NCBI RefSeq assembly: GCF_021390715.1
Contig: NZ_JAJGWT010000003.1
Coordinates: forward strand, 186,001 to 250,000
Reading direction: 5' to 3'
Origin: Tenacibaculum piscium
GTDB lineage: Bacteria; Bacteroidota; Bacteroidia; Flavobacteriales; Flavobacteriaceae
Length of the DNA stretch: 64,000 bases
Shown here: piece after piece, positions 8,825 to 19,221 of the stretch
How the letters are laid out: each line of letters starts with the position of its first letter
Position numbering within the stretch: position 1 is the stretch's first letter
Notes under the pieces: generated by a model
Databases searched by the model: none
Told to the model about the DNA's origin: nothing
The model's input: only the letters and a program-made list of their open reading frames with translations
Made by a program: the position numbers and the translations under genes

Positions 8825-8863
8825 TCAATTCTTTGTCAATTATTTGTCAATTATTTGTCAATT
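8825..8863. repeat. 11-bp tandem repeat, 3.5 copies
   Basis: The unit TCAATT(A/C)TTTG occurs at 8825, 8836 and 8847, and the first six bases recur at 8858. The period is one helical turn. It lies between the K+ channel gene and the start of the reductase gene, so it is upstream of the latter. Confidence 0.7.
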
Positions 8864-8922
8864 CAAGTGATTTTAATCACTAAAAATAAATTAAAATTAT
8901 ATCGAGAATTTGATGTATTTTC

Positions 8923-9918
8923 TTAAAATAACTCTCGTAATTTAAGCACTTGTTCAGGACGTCCTAAAACGATTAAATTTCCACCTGCTTTTAATTCCAA
9001 AGTTGCATCAGGATTTATTATATATTCCTTATTTTCAGTACGATACCCAACTACACTACAGCCTGTTTTTTTTCGTAAATCCAAGTCTAAAATAGTTCTA
9101 TTTAAATACTCTTTCGGCAAACTATCAATAGCGATTTCTTTCAAATTTGTAGTCGTATCGGCTTCAATGGTTAATCTATCGACAAATTCAATAACATCGG
9201 GCGTAACCACTAAAGAAGCCATGTGCGCACCACCTAATTTATCGGGCATTATTACGTTGTCCGCCCCTGCGATTTTAAGTTTACTATACGACGTTTCTTT
9301 GGAAGCTCTACTAATTATTTTGCAATTTTTATTTAATTGACGCGCTGTTAATACGACAAATAAATTATCGGCATCTGAAGATAAAACGGTTATTAAATTG
9401 GAAGCTTGTAAGATTCCTGCTTTGAGTAAAGTTTCATCGATTGTGGCATCTCCTTCGATGTTTAACAAACCATTTTTATCTAATTTTTTAACAACTTCTT
9501 CTATTTTTTCGATAACGACCACTTCTTGATTGTAGCTTTTTAATTTAGAAATTGCTTGTTTTCCGTTTCTTCCGTATCCACAAACGATGGTATGTCCTTT
9601 TAGCTTTTTAATTTTTTTTTGCACTTTTTTTATTTTTAGTTGATCAAAGAAATGACCGCTCAATAAATGTTCTGAAAATAATGACACCGCATATCCAAAG
9701 GTAAATAAACTGGATAATATTAAGCCAATTGTAAATATTTTCTCTGCAGTTCCAAATGGATGAACCTCCCCAAAACCAATAGTAGTAATGGTAATAATGG
9801 TCATATATAAGGCATCAATAAGAGTGTAATTAAACAGGAATATATATCCTAGAACGCCTATGGATAAAATTAATATTGAAAATAAAATTGCTTTATATAA
9901 TCTTGATTGAAGTAACAT
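8923..9918 (-). CDS. Potassium channel with TrkA-N (RCK) regulatory domain
   Basis: This 331-aa protein has two membrane spans flanking a pore loop with selectivity filter TIGFGE (about residues 46-51). A cytosolic Rossmann RCK-N domain (VCGYGRNGKQAISKL) and a RCK-C domain follow in the last 90 residues. It matches MthK/Kch-type two-span K+ channels gated by ligands at the RCK ring. The small PspC gene lies 53 bp upstream in the same direction. Confidence 0.92.
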   Translation of the reverse strand: MLLQSRLYKAILFSILILSIGVLGYIFLFNYTLIDALYMTIITITTIGFGEVHPFGTAEKIFTIGLILSSLFTFGYAVSLFSEHLLSGHFFDQLKIKKVQKKIKKLKGHTIVCGYGRNGKQAISKLKSYNQEVVVIEKIEEVVKKLDKNGLLNIEGDATIDETLLKAGILQASNLITVLSSDADNLFVVLTARQLNKNCKIISRASKETSYSKLKIAGADNVIMPDKLGGAHMASLVVTPDVIEFVDRLTIEADTTTNLKEIAIDSLPKEYLNRTILDLDLRKKTGCSVVGYRTENKEYIINPDATLELKAGGNLIVLGRPEQVLKLRELF

Positions 9919-9971
9919 TTTTTATAGATTGATGTTTTTTTATTGAAGAATTTTTGAAGAATTTCTAAATT

Positions 9972-10199
9972 TCACAAATCAAAAACAGAGGTTCTTTTAG
10001 TATAAATCATGTCTTTTAATCGTAATAAAAAAGCGAGTGTTAAATATATTCCAAACGATAAACCAACCGTTACAAAGGAAATATAAATAAAAAACAAACG
10101 CACATTAGTTGCCCGCATTCCTAATTTATCGGCTAATCGGGAAGATACTGCAAAACCATGACGTTCAAAAAAATGACGCACCGTATGAATAAATTTCAT
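9972..10199 (-). CDS. Short PspC-domain membrane protein
   Basis: The 75-aa sequence follows the PspC pattern. A cytosolic N-terminal segment (FAVSSRLADKLGMRATNVRLFFIY) leads into one long hydrophobic region (about residues 35-62), then a short basic tail. PspC proteins act in phage-shock membrane-stress responses; small solitary members are common in flavobacteria and have no defined role. It is probably co-expressed with the downstream K+ channel. Confidence 0.7.
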   Translation of the reverse strand: MKFIHTVRHFFERHGFAVSSRLADKLGMRATNVRLFFIYISFVTVGLSFGIYLTLAFLLRLKDMIYTKRTSVFDL

Positions 10200-10303
10200 G
10201 TTAATTATTTTTATTTTTTCTATTTTGATGTAATTCTATTGTTATTTAATGGCAAGATACCAATTTACACGCATTTATGTAATACATCATCTTTAAAATA
10301 AAG

Positions 10304-13186
10304 ATGGTTTCTGTAACTTTGCTTTTGGTAAAAAAACTCAATTTGAAAGCAAAAAATTACATAGAAGTTTACGGTGCAAGAGTTCATAATTTAAAAAACA
10401 TTGATGTTAAAATTCCTCGTGAAAAATTAGTCGTAATTACAGGATTAAGCGGTAGTGGGAAATCTTCGTTAGCTTTTGACACTATTTACGCCGAAGGGCA
10501 ACGCCGATATATTGAAACTTTTTCGGCGTATGCTCGACAGTTTTTAGGCGGATTAGAACGCCCTGATGTCGATAAAATTGATGGTTTATCGCCCGTTATT
10601 GCTATCGAACAGAAGACGACAAATAAAAGTCCACGTTCAACAGTAGGAACGATTACCGAAATTTATGATTTTTTGCGATTATTATTCGCTAGAGCTTCAG
10701 ATGCGTATTCATATAATACGAACCAAAAAATGGTTAGCTATACTGATCAGCAAATAAAAGAATTGATTTTAAAAGATTTCAAGGAAAAACGTATCGCCGT
10801 TCTTGCGCCTTTAGTAAACGCTAGAAAAGGGCATTATCGGGAGCTTTTCGAACAAATTTCGAAGCAAGGTTTTGTAAGAGTTCGAGTTGATGGCGACATC
10901 AAAGAAATTGAAAAAGGTATGAAACTTGATCGCTATAAAACCCACGATATTGAAGTGGTTATCGATCGTTTAATTGTCAATGAAAAATCAGAAAAACGCT
11001 TAGAAGAAACTATTAAAACAGCCTTATATACAGGAAATAATATTTTAATGGTTATTGATGTTGATGCAAATTCTAATGGAATTTCTGATGAAAAACCTCG
11101 TTATTTCAGTCGTGAATTAATGTGTCCGACCACAGGAATTTCATATCCAAACCCTGAACCAAATACATTTTCTTTTAATTCACCACGAGGAGCTTGTGCT
11201 TGTTGTAACGGACTTGGAATTACTGATGAAATCAATATAAAAAAATTAATTCCTGATGATAGTATTTCTATCAAAAATGGTGGAATTATCCCGTTAGGAA
11301 CTCAAAAAAATAGTTGGATTTTTAAACAACTTCAAACAATTGCCGACAGACATCATTTTAAATTAACCGATCCAATAGCTAAAATTCCAGCAACGGCAAT
11401 GGAAATTATCTTGCACGGAGGCAATGAATCTTTTGAAATAAATTCGAAAGAACTTGGCGTAACTAGAAATTATGAAATTGATTTTGAAGGAATTATTGCT
11501 TTTATCGAAAATCAATATAAAAATGCCGAAAGTACGACCATAAAACGCTGGGCAAAAGATTTTATGGATGAAGTTACTTGCTCGGTTTGTCATGGAAAAA
11601 GACTCAAAAAAGAAGCCTTACATTTTAAAATCATCGATAAAAATATCAGTGATTTAACACAAATGGACATCACTGAATTAGCCAATTGGTTTGAAAATAT
11701 TGAAAATGATTTATCAGAAAAACAACTATTAATTGCTTCTGAAATACTCAAAGAAATTCGTACAAGAATACAGTTTCTATTAGATGTTGGCTTGGATTAT
11801 TTAACTTTAGATAGAACCTCAAAATCATTATCAGGCGGAGAAGCACAACGAATTCGATTGGCAACTCAAATTGGTTCGCAACTCGTGGGTGTTTTGTATA
11901 TTTTAGATGAACCTAGCATCGGTTTACATCAACGAGACAACGAAAAATTAATAAAATCATTGATAAAACTTCGAGATATTGGAAATTCTGTTTTAGTCGT
12001 TGAACACGATAAAGATATGATTGAACAAGCCGATTTTGTGCTAGATATCGGTGCAGGAGCAGGAATCCACGGAGGTGAAATTGTAAGCCAAGGAACTTTT
12101 GAAGAATTAAAAAAACAACCCACCTTAACGGCTGATTATCTAACTGGAAAAAAAGAAATTTCCGTACCAAAAGAACGCAGAAAAGGAAATGGAAATTTCA
12201 TCAAACTTTCGGGAGCATCAGGAAATAACCTAAAAAATGTTACCGTAAAATTTCCATTAGGACAAATGATTTGTGTTACAGGCGTTTCTGGAAGTGGAAA
12301 ATCAACCTTAATTAATGAAACTTTATATCCGATTTTAAATGCACATATTTATCGAGGCGTTAAAAAACCAATGCCTTATCAAAAAATTGAAGGATTAGAT
12401 TATATTGATAAAGTAATTGCTATTGACCAATCGCCAATTGGTAGAACACCACGTTCTAATCCAGCAACTTACACAGGAACTTTTGGCGAAATCAGAAGTT
12501 TATTTGCCAAAACTCCAGAAGCATTAATCAGAGGTTACAAAGCTGGACGTTTTAGTTTTAACGTAAAAGGAGGCCGTTGTGAAACCTGTAAAGGAGGCGG
12601 TGTTCGAGTTATTGAAATGAATTTCCTACCCGATGTTCAAGTCGAATGTGAAACCTGTCAAGGAAAACGCTTCAACAGAGAAACTCTAGAGATTCGCTAT
12701 AAAGGAAAATCAATTTCAGATATTTTAAATATGACTATCGACCAAGCAACCGATTTTTTTGAAGCAATTCCTAAAATACATCGAAAATTACAAACCATTA
12801 AAGATGTCGGATTAGGATATATCACTCTAGGACAGCAATCTACCACGCTTTCTGGAGGAGAAGCACAACGCATTAAATTAGCTTCCGAATTATCAAAAAG
12901 AGCTACAGGAAATACTTTTTATATTTTAGATGAACCCACTACTGGCTTACATTTTGAAGATATTCGAGTGTTAATGACCGTACTAAATAAACTTGCCGAT
13001 AAAGGAAATACCGTGTTAATTATCGAACATAATATGGATGTTATCAAACTTGCTGATACGATTATTGATATCGGTATGGAAGGTGGAAAAAATGGTGGCG
13101 AAGTCCTAGTAACAGGAACTCCTGAAAAAGTTGCCAAACATAAAATAAGTTATACAGCGAAGTTTTTGAAGAAAGAACTATCTTAG
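10304..13186 (+). CDS. uvrA: Excinuclease ABC subunit A
   Basis: UvrA recognises bulky DNA damage and loads UvrB in nucleotide excision repair. The 960-aa frame has two ABC modules: Walker [10 protein letters not shown] and GVSGSGKST, signatures [12 protein letters not shown] and [12 protein letters not shown], and two Cys zinc modules (CPTTG...CACC and CETC...CETC). The start is uncertain. A TAACTTTG (-7-like) sequence at 10314-10321 lies inside the first codons, and homologous similarity begins around codon 14, so translation may begin at a TTG near 10343. The gene is divergent from pspC. Confidence 0.97.
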   Translation: MVSVTLLLVKKLNLKAKNYIEVYGARVHNLKNIDVKIPREKLVVITGLSGSGKSSLAFDTIYAEGQRRYIETFSAYARQFLGGLERPDVDKIDGLSPVIAIEQKTTNKSPRSTVGTITEIYDFLRLLFARASDAYSYNTNQKMVSYTDQQIKELILKDFKEKRIAVLAPLVNARKGHYRELFEQISKQGFVRVRVDGDIKEIEKGMKLDRYKTHDIEVVIDRLIVNEKSEKRLEETIKTALYTGNNILMVIDVDANSNGISDEKPRYFSRELMCPTTGISYPNPEPNTFSFNSPRGACACCNGLGITDEINIKKLIPDDSISIKNGGIIPLGTQKNSWIFKQLQTIADRHHFKLTDPIAKIPATAMEIILHGGNESFEINSKELGVTRNYEIDFEGIIAFIENQYKNAESTTIKRWAKDFMDEVTCSVCHGKRLKKEALHFKIIDKNISDLTQMDITELANWFENIENDLSEKQLLIASEILKEIRTRIQFLLDVGLDYLTLDRTSKSLSGGEAQRIRLATQIGSQLVGVLYILDEPSIGLHQRDNEKLIKSLIKLRDIGNSVLVVEHDKDMIEQADFVLDIGAGAGIHGGEIVSQGTFEELKKQPTLTADYLTGKKEISVPKERRKGNGNFIKLSGASGNNLKNVTVKFPLGQMICVTGVSGSGKSTLINETLYPILNAHIYRGVKKPMPYQKIEGLDYIDKVIAIDQSPIGRTPRSNPATYTGTFGEIRSLFAKTPEALIRGYKAGRFSFNVKGGRCETCKGGGVRVIEMNFLPDVQVECETCQGKRFNRETLEIRYKGKSISDILNMTIDQATDFFEAIPKIHRKLQTIKDVGLGYITLGQQSTTLSGGEAQRIKLASELSKRATGNTFYILDEPTTGLHFEDIRVLMTVLNKLADKGNTVLIIEHNMDVIKLADTIIDIGMEGGKNGGEVLVTGTPEKVAKHKISYTAKFLKKELS

Positions 13187-13286
13187 TAAGCTTGCTAAAA
13201 AAGTAATTTTAACCACAAAAATTCTACGTAAGCAAGTATCAAATTAATTCTCTAAAAGAAGAAATAATCTATAAAAAAATAAGAAT

Positions 13287-13997
13287 ATGAACCCGAATGA
13301 TGATAGAAAAATAAAAGAAAAATTACAACCAAAAACTTGGAATGAAATAAAAACAAACGACTCTTGGGCAATTTTTAAAATCATGGCTGAATTTGTAGAT
13401 GGTTATGAAAAATTAAGTAAAATAGGTCCTTCCGTATCTATTTTTGGTTCAGCACGAACAAAACCCGACAACAAATATTACCAATTAGCCGAAGAAATTG
13501 GTTATCAATTGACATTAAACGGCTTTGGAGTAATTACTGGCGGAGGTCCTGGAATTATGGAAGCAGGAAATAAAGGAGCACATCGAGGAAAAGGAGTTTC
13601 CGTAGGATTAAACATCGAATTGCCTTTCGAACAACACGATAATCCTTGGATTGACCAAGGGAAAAGCTTGGATTTTGATTACTTTTTTGTCCGTAAAGTA
13701 ATGTTCGTCAAATACTCACAAGGTTTTGTTGTAATGCCTGGAGGTTTTGGAACTATGGACGAATTATTTGAAGCAATTACCTTAATTCAAACTCATAAAA
13801 TTGGACGTTTTCCAATTATTTTAGTTGGTACAAAGTTTTGGGGAGGATTGCTAGATTGGATTAAAAACACCCTCTTAGAAGAAGGAAATATCAACGAAAA
13901 AGACTTGAATTTATTTAGAATCGTAGATACTGCTGAACAAGCCGTAGATCATTTAAATAAATTCTATGCCAAACATCAACTAAAACCAAATTTCTAA
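13287..13997 (+). CDS. LOG-family nucleotide phosphoribohydrolase-like protein
   Basis: The 236-aa protein carries the LOG motifs GGGPGIMEAGNKGA and PGGFGTMDELFE, which bind the nucleotide phosphate and catalyse N-glycosidic hydrolysis. LOG enzymes release free bases from cytokinin-type or other nucleoside 5'-monophosphates. In bacteria without cytokinins the usual substrate may be a purine or pyrimidine nucleotide (PpnN-like), so no specific function is assigned. It lies about 100 bp downstream of uvrA and ends at a strong terminator. Confidence 0.85.
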   Translation: MNPNDDRKIKEKLQPKTWNEIKTNDSWAIFKIMAEFVDGYEKLSKIGPSVSIFGSARTKPDNKYYQLAEEIGYQLTLNGFGVITGGGPGIMEAGNKGAHRGKGVSVGLNIELPFEQHDNPWIDQGKSLDFDYFFVRKVMFVKYSQGFVVMPGGFGTMDELFEAITLIQTHKIGRFPIILVGTKFWGGLLDWIKNTLLEEGNINEKDLNLFRIVDTAEQAVDHLNKFYAKHQLKPNF

Positions 13998-14033
13998 AAA
14001 AAAAATAAATTTAGAACAAACTTAAAAATATAA

Positions 14034-14083
14034 AAACATAAAATGACAAGGAGATAAAAAACCTTGTCATTTTATGTTTACTG
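14034..14083 (+). terminator. Terminator after the LOG-family gene
   Basis: A perfect 18-bp stem (14034-14051 with 14062-14079) encloses a 10-nt A-rich loop. The core is ATGACAAGG/CCTTGTCAT with A and T runs outside, so it could act in both directions. It lies in the 310-bp gap before the E1 gene; the rest of that gap is AT-rich and holds the E1 promoter. Confidence 0.85.
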
Positions 14084-14275
14084 TAATTACTACTCTTATT
14101 TTTTTATTTTTCATCTGATAATTTTTTTATAACCTATCAGAAAAAAAACGATGCTATAAAATAAAATTTATTAAGCAATATTTATTGCGAATACTGCAAT
14201 AAAAAATACTTTTAATGATATTTATTTAATATTACTCAATAAAAGTAGTAATTTTTAAATATCAACTAAAAAAAC

Positions 14276-14283
14276 TATCTTTG
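14276..14283 (+). promoter_or_regulatory. -7 promoter element of the E1 gene
   Basis: TATCTTTG matches TANNTTTG and lies 24 bp upstream of the ATG, giving a predicted 5' leader of about 18 nt. No clear TTG was seen 18-20 bp further upstream. Confidence 0.6.
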
Positions 14284-14307
14284 TAAGCATACCAAAATTA
14301 AATAATT

Positions 14308-16770
14308 ATGACCCCAAATACCAAAGTAGCTGATACGCAACAACTTTCTTTTGAAGATTTTAAAAAAGAAGTTTTACGGGATTATAAAATAGCACGCATC
14401 AGTAGAGAATGTAGCTTGTTAGGACGTAGAGAAGTACTCACAGGAAAAGCAAAATTTGGGATTTTTGGAGATGGTAAAGAAGTACCACAATTGGCAATGG
14501 CAAAGGCGTTTAAAAATGGTGATTTTAGATCGGGATATTACCGAGATCAAACCTTTATGATGGCAATTGATGCATTAACACCACTACAATTTTTTGCAGG
14601 ATTATACGGACATACCGATATTCAACTCGAACCTATGTCGGCAGGTAGGCAAATGGGCGGACACTTTACAACACATTCCTTAGATGAAAACGGAAACTGG
14701 AAAAATTTAACTGCTCAAAAAAATTCGTCTGCTGATATTTCACCAACAGCAGGACAAATGCCCCGATTATTAGGACTCGCACAAGCATCTAAAATTTATC
14801 GAAATGTAAAAGGATTGGAAAATTTTACTGATTTTTCAAACCAAGGAAACGAAGTTGCTTGGGGAACTATCGGAAATGCAAGTACTTCCGAAGGATTATT
14901 TTTTGAAACAATCAATGCTGGAGGCGTTCTACAAGTGCCAATGGTGATGAGTGTTTGGGATGATGAATACGGAATTTCGGTACACGCAAAACATCAAACA
15001 ACTAAAGAAAGTATTTCTGAAATTTTAAAAGGATTTCAAAAAGAAAAAAATACCAACGGATATGAAATTTTTGTAGTAAACGGATGGGATTATACCCAAT
15101 TAATAGAAGTTTATAAAAAGGCATCAAAAATTGCGAGAGAACAACATATTCCTGTATTAATACACGTAAAAGAATTAACACAACCACAAGGACATTCCAC
15201 CTCTGGCTCACATGAACGCTACAAATCAACAGAAAGATTACAGTGGGAACAAGAGTTTGACTGTATTTCACAAATGAGAAAATGGATTTTAAATTTTGAA
15301 TCCAAAGATGAAAATGACCAAAATAACACTGTTTTAAAACTTGTAGCATCCGAAGAAGAATTAATAACGATTGAAAAAGAAGCTAAAAAAGAAGTTAGCC
15401 TCGCCAAAAGAAATGCTTGGAGCGCATACACAAATGAAATAAAATCGGAAGTTGCTACGGCAATTCATTTATTAGAAAAAGTAGCCGAAAAAAGTAATAA
15501 TAGCTCGTTTATCACCAAATATAAAAACGATTTAGCAAAAATTATTGAACCGCTTAGAAAAGACGTGCTAATAGCGACTCGTAAAAGTTTGCGATATCTG
15601 AAAGATGAAAATTTTGAAGAAAAAAAAGCACTTCAAGATTTTATTATCACTTCAATTAAAGCAGGTGCTGATAAATTTTCTTCGCACTTACTAAGCGAAA
15701 CAACAAGTGCTATCGAAAATAACAAAGCCATTGCACCAACCTATGCTCCTGAAAAAAATTTAGTAGATGCACGTATTATTATGCGTGATAATTTTGATGC
15801 AATTCTTAAGAAATATCCTGAAACTTTAATTTTTGGTGAAGATGCTGGTTTTATTGGTGATGTAAATCAAGGTTTAGAAGGTTTACAAGAAAAATATGGC
15901 GAATTAAGAGTTTCAGATACAGGGATTCGAGAAGCGACCATCATCGGACAAGGTATTGGAATGGCAATGCGTGGTTTACGTCCAATTGCAGAAATTCAAT
16001 ATTTAGACTATTTATTATATGCTTTACAAATTATGAGTGACGATTTAGCAACACTTCGTTATCGTACTTTTGGAAAGCAAAAAGCACCGTTAATTATCCG
16101 AACTAGAGGACATCGTTTAGAAGGAATTTGGCATTCTGGTTCACCAATGGGCGGAATTATTAATAATATTCGTGGAATTCACGTGTTAGTTCCTAGAAAT
16201 ATGACCCAAGCTTCAGGATTTTACAATACCTTGTTAGAAGGAGATGATCCTGCTTTAGTTATCGAATGTTTAAACGGATACCGATTAAAAGAAGAACTAC
16301 CCGTCAATTTAGGAGAATTTAAAACACCAATAGGTGTGGTGGAAACCATCAAAAAAGGAACCGATATTACGGTTATTTCTTACGGTTCTACCTTGCGAAT
16401 TGTCGAGGAAGCATCCAAAGAATTAGCGCAAGTTGGTATTGATATCGAAATTATTGATGCACAAAGTTTACTTCCTTTTGATATCAATCACGACACCGTA
16501 AAATCAATCATAAAAACAAATCGTTTATTAGTAGTTGATGAAGACCTTCCTGGTGGAGCATCAGCGTATTTATTACAAGAAATTATTGAAAATCAAGACG
16601 GATATAAATATTTAGATAGTAAACCACAAACTTTAACTGCAAAAGCTCACAGACCTGCTTACGGTACCGATGGCGATTATTTTTCAAAACCATCAGCTGA
16701 AGATATTTTTGAAAAAATATATGCTATTATGAATGAAGCTAATCCTACAAAATTTAAAGATTTATACTAA
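14308..16770 (+). CDS. Fused alpha/beta E1 component of a 2-oxoacid dehydrogenase
   Basis: This 820-aa protein joins an E1-alpha half (about residues 1-440) to an E1-beta half (about 480-820). The alpha half holds GYYRDQTFM, QMGGHFTTHS and the ThDP-binding region WGTIGNASTSEG, a variant of the usual GDG...SEG. The beta half holds FGEDAGFIGDVNQG and RGLRPIAEIQYLDY. Such fused E1s in Bacteroidota are usually annotated as branched-chain 2-oxoacid dehydrogenase E1. E2 and E3 are not nearby. The substrate is inferred, not shown. Confidence 0.9.
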   Translation: MTPNTKVADTQQLSFEDFKKEVLRDYKIARISRECSLLGRREVLTGKAKFGIFGDGKEVPQLAMAKAFKNGDFRSGYYRDQTFMMAIDALTPLQFFAGLYGHTDIQLEPMSAGRQMGGHFTTHSLDENGNWKNLTAQKNSSADISPTAGQMPRLLGLAQASKIYRNVKGLENFTDFSNQGNEVAWGTIGNASTSEGLFFETINAGGVLQVPMVMSVWDDEYGISVHAKHQTTKESISEILKGFQKEKNTNGYEIFVVNGWDYTQLIEVYKKASKIAREQHIPVLIHVKELTQPQGHSTSGSHERYKSTERLQWEQEFDCISQMRKWILNFESKDENDQNNTVLKLVASEEELITIEKEAKKEVSLAKRNAWSAYTNEIKSEVATAIHLLEKVAEKSNNSSFITKYKNDLAKIIEPLRKDVLIATRKSLRYLKDENFEEKKALQDFIITSIKAGADKFSSHLLSETTSAIENNKAIAPTYAPEKNLVDARIIMRDNFDAILKKYPETLIFGEDAGFIGDVNQGLEGLQEKYGELRVSDTGIREATIIGQGIGMAMRGLRPIAEIQYLDYLLYALQIMSDDLATLRYRTFGKQKAPLIIRTRGHRLEGIWHSGSPMGGIINNIRGIHVLVPRNMTQASGFYNTLLEGDDPALVIECLNGYRLKEELPVNLGEFKTPIGVVETIKKGTDITVISYGSTLRIVEEASKELAQVGIDIEIIDAQSLLPFDINHDTVKSIIKTNRLLVVDEDLPGGASAYLLQEIIENQDGYKYLDSKPQTLTAKAHRPAYGTDGDYFSKPSAEDIFEKIYAIMNEANPTKFKDLY

Positions 16771-16819
16771 ATTTTCAATTTTTGTAAACGCTTTTTTAGC
16801 TTTTATTGGATAAAACCTA

Positions 16820-16852
16820 AACCTCATTAATTTAAAATTAATGAGGTTTTTT
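16820..16852 (+). terminator. Terminator of the E1 gene
   Basis: The arms AACCTCATTAATTT (16820-16833) and its complement (16835-16848) form a 14-bp hairpin followed by Ts. It sits between convergent genes, with A-runs outside, and may also serve the minus-strand NAD cassette. Confidence 0.8.
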
Positions 16853-16868
16853 ATAATGTATAAATTAT

Positions 16869-17627
16869 TTAAACCACTTTAAACTGCGTTACAAAATCAT
16901 CAGAAATATCTTTATAACTATTGGTACAATAAATATGATTGATATTTTCTTTTAACTCATCAAAACCATAATTAAACTGTCCGTGTGTTACGTATAAAAA
17001 TACTTTGGTTGCTCCTTGATTTTTCAATTCTTTGGCCAAAAAATTAAAAGTTCTTCCGCCATCGGCTAAATCATCCACAATTAAACATTCTTTATTTTTA
17101 ACATCTCCTTGAATTGTTATTTTTGGTACTCCTGCTATTCGTACTTTATTTGACGGAATTAAATCTGCTTTTAATTTTTTTGCTATTTCGTGAGTAGTTT
17201 TATAGGCTCCTGCATCTGGACTTATCAATATTGGATTTCCAATAGCATCATATACTTTCTTTACAAACTCATAGCTTTTTATTTCTATTGAATTATCAAT
17301 TAATGCTAAACTTATTGAACTGTGCGGATGCAAAATCTCCACTTTATCAAAACCCATTGAATTTATAAAATTAGCAATTACTTTTAAATCAAAAGATTCT
17401 TTTTCATTAAATCGTCTATCAGATCGTTGCCCTATCAAACAATAAATAGTTAAAATAGCAGTAGCAGTTTTATGTAAGATATTCTCAGCATCCCAAGCTT
17501 CTTTTATCGATGCAATACGAAATAAATCCTCATAACTATTTCCCCTTATTTTAACATGTAAATTTCCTTTTTCAATAATTTTAGAAGTTACTTGTCCGTC
17601 ATTAAATTTCTTTATTTCGTATTTCAT
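16869..17627 (-). CDS. Short PRPP-synthetase-like protein of an NAD-salvage cassette
   Basis: At 252 aa it is about 60 residues shorter than housekeeping Prs. It retains the ATP-site region QRSDRRFN, a SPDAGAYK strand-loop and a phosphoribosyl-binding loop VDDLADGGRTF, which departs from the canonical DDxxxTGGT form. It begins 10 bp after the NAMPT gene on the same strand, so the two form an operon. Supplying PRPP for NAMPT is the simple reading. In phage NARP1 systems similar Prs-like proteins instead pyrophosphorylate ADP-ribose, a second possibility. Confidence 0.82.
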   Translation of the reverse strand: MKYEIKKFNDGQVTSKIIEKGNLHVKIRGNSYEDLFRIASIKEAWDAENILHKTATAILTIYCLIGQRSDRRFNEKESFDLKVIANFINSMGFDKVEILHPHSSISLALIDNSIEIKSYEFVKKVYDAIGNPILISPDAGAYKTTHEIAKKLKADLIPSNKVRIAGVPKITIQGDVKNKECLIVDDLADGGRTFNFLAKELKNQGATKVFLYVTHGQFNYGFDELKENINHIYCTNSYKDISDDFVTQFKVV

Positions 17628-17637
17628 AACTTATTTT

Positions 17638-19110
17638 TTAAACTAAAACAGTACTATTTATATTTTGATTGATGCGTTCTCTAACCTCATTTAAGGTTAC
17701 AGTATTGTAAAATTGACCATCTTTATAAATTTCTTTTAACTCACCTTCATTTTCTTGAGCTACTGAAACTTGATCAATTAAACGATATTCTCCATTCTCT
17801 ATAACAACTTTAACCAAACCTTTTGCTGATTTTTTAATTCCATCATCCGTAATTGGGTCTTTAAATATTTCTCTTCTTTCGCCATTAACAACAACCGAAG
17901 TTGCTTTCATAGCAAAACCAAAAGTATCTCTCGTATTATATTGATACGTAAATGAACCGATTCCTAAAACAACATTTGTACTTGCAAAACCTTTATCGTG
18001 TAATTGTTTACAAATCTGTTCGGCTCTTTCAGTGGTGATGCTATCGCCATAAATAGCACCAATATGACTATCTAACACTTTAAAACCTTGTGCATTTACA
18101 GTTCCTCCAAAAATATCCCATAATAATTCTACTACGCCTTTTTCTTGTGGTGTACTTCCGTTTAATGTGGTATTTTCACCACAAATAATAGCAACAGGAT
18201 CTCCACTATCTGGTCGAATTACTAATTTTCCTTTTCTACTTAAAACTTCCGATTTTAAAATTGGTAAATACGTTGTTAATACTTTCCATAAATCCCAAGT
18301 ATCACTTACTACGGATAAAATTCCTGTAGGATATATTTTCATTAATTCTCTAAAAGTTCCTATTTCATCATCCTTTGTTCCTGCACACATTACAGAATGT
18401 TCCGTTGCATTTACCGAGCCGATAACAAAACCAGTTGCTTTATAATATTTTCTCAAACTACTAATTACAGGCAAAGTATCCGAACCTAAAAAAACACTTG
18501 CATGCCCCATTCCCGATAATACTGCACTTTGTAAACCTCCCATTCCTCTCATTGAAAAATCGTGTCCTTGAAAATCGATAAATCCAGTATTTGCTTCATC
18601 AGTTAAAGTTGCCCATTTTTTAAAAATCCTTTTATATCGTAACGCAATTGAGGCAGAAGTCATCGGTTGCCATAACATCGTTGAAAGAATGGTTTCTAAA
18701 AAATTAGTTACCCAATAAAATTCTTTTACCGTATTTACAACCGTTAACATTGGTACTCTTACGGGTATTTCTACACCTTCTTTTATTGATTTTACTTTGA
18801 TAGGTAAATATTGTAAATCATGCAATTTTTCATAATGAGAAACATCATAATCTGTTCCTAAATATAAAGAAAGCTCTTCTTTTATTTCTTGACAAATTGC
18901 ATCTTTTGGTTTGCTAAAAAAGTTTGCTTCAAAATAATCATGTAACCAAGTAATTACATATTGTTGTCCAAACGAAACTATTTTTTCACATCCTTTTGGC
19001 GCATATTTATTACTTCTTGGTGTCCAATTAGAATATACTTCTTCTGTTCCTTTCGGGTATTGTTGGTGATGTCCTGTTTTATAACCGTCTGTTAATAATA
19101 ATCCGTTCAT
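17638..19110 (-). CDS. nadV: Nicotinamide phosphoribosyltransferase (NAMPT/NadV type)
   Basis: The 490-aa length equals that of vertebrate NAMPT. Active-site motifs align with the human enzyme: HDFSMRG (human Phe193/Arg196), FLGSDT (Asp219, which selects nicotinamide over nicotinate), ATEHS (His247, catalytic) and IRPDSGDP (Arg311/Asp313). It would make NMN from nicotinamide and PRPP, bypassing deamidation. Two candidate NrtR operators lie just upstream, in the gap to the regulator gene. A NARP1-type Namat using ADP-ribose pyrophosphate has the same fold and cannot be excluded. Confidence 0.92.
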   Translation of the reverse strand: MNGLLLTDGYKTGHHQQYPKGTEEVYSNWTPRSNKYAPKGCEKIVSFGQQYVITWLHDYFEANFFSKPKDAICQEIKEELSLYLGTDYDVSHYEKLHDLQYLPIKVKSIKEGVEIPVRVPMLTVVNTVKEFYWVTNFLETILSTMLWQPMTSASIALRYKRIFKKWATLTDEANTGFIDFQGHDFSMRGMGGLQSAVLSGMGHASVFLGSDTLPVISSLRKYYKATGFVIGSVNATEHSVMCAGTKDDEIGTFRELMKIYPTGILSVVSDTWDLWKVLTTYLPILKSEVLSRKGKLVIRPDSGDPVAIICGENTTLNGSTPQEKGVVELLWDIFGGTVNAQGFKVLDSHIGAIYGDSITTERAEQICKQLHDKGFASTNVVLGIGSFTYQYNTRDTFGFAMKATSVVVNGERREIFKDPITDDGIKKSAKGLVKVVIENGEYRLIDQVSVAQENEGELKEIYKDGQFYNTVTLNEVRERINQNINSTVLV

Positions 19111-19132
19111 AGTCTTGGTTATTTATTGTTAA

Positions 19133-19153
19133 TTTGCGTAATTATGACACAAA
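19133..19153. promoter_or_regulatory. Candidate NrtR operator, site 1
   Basis: TTTGCGT-N7-ACACAAA, an imperfect inverted repeat (TTTG[C/T]GT half-sites). It lies 23 bp upstream of the NAMPT start. The same TTTGCGT-N7-ACAC pattern occurs at 19185 and, inverted, at 19903. Confidence 0.6.
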
Positions 19154-19184
19154 TATATTTCATATTATTGAATCCTGCAATTAA

Positions 19185-19205
19185 TTTGCGTAAAAAGAAC
19201 ACTAA
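19185..19205. promoter_or_regulatory. Candidate NrtR operator, site 2
   Basis: TTTGCGT-N7-ACACTAA in the same orientation as site 1 and 52 bp away (about five helical turns), between the regulator's 3' end and the NAMPT promoter. Confidence 0.55.
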
Positions 19206-19221
19206 ATGTATTTTTAAGTGT

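Noticed and set aside
8858-8912. Third copy of the TTCGAGTG/TATCGAGA palindrome
   Set aside because: Similarity to the 30.8-kb copy is patchy (CAAGTGATTTTAATCAC, ATATCGAGAA) and arms do not pair well, so it is not annotated as a copy.
11913-12170. Minus-strand ORFs inside uvrA
   Set aside because: Composition and frame are explained by the antisense of the UvrA ATPase modules; no domain seen.
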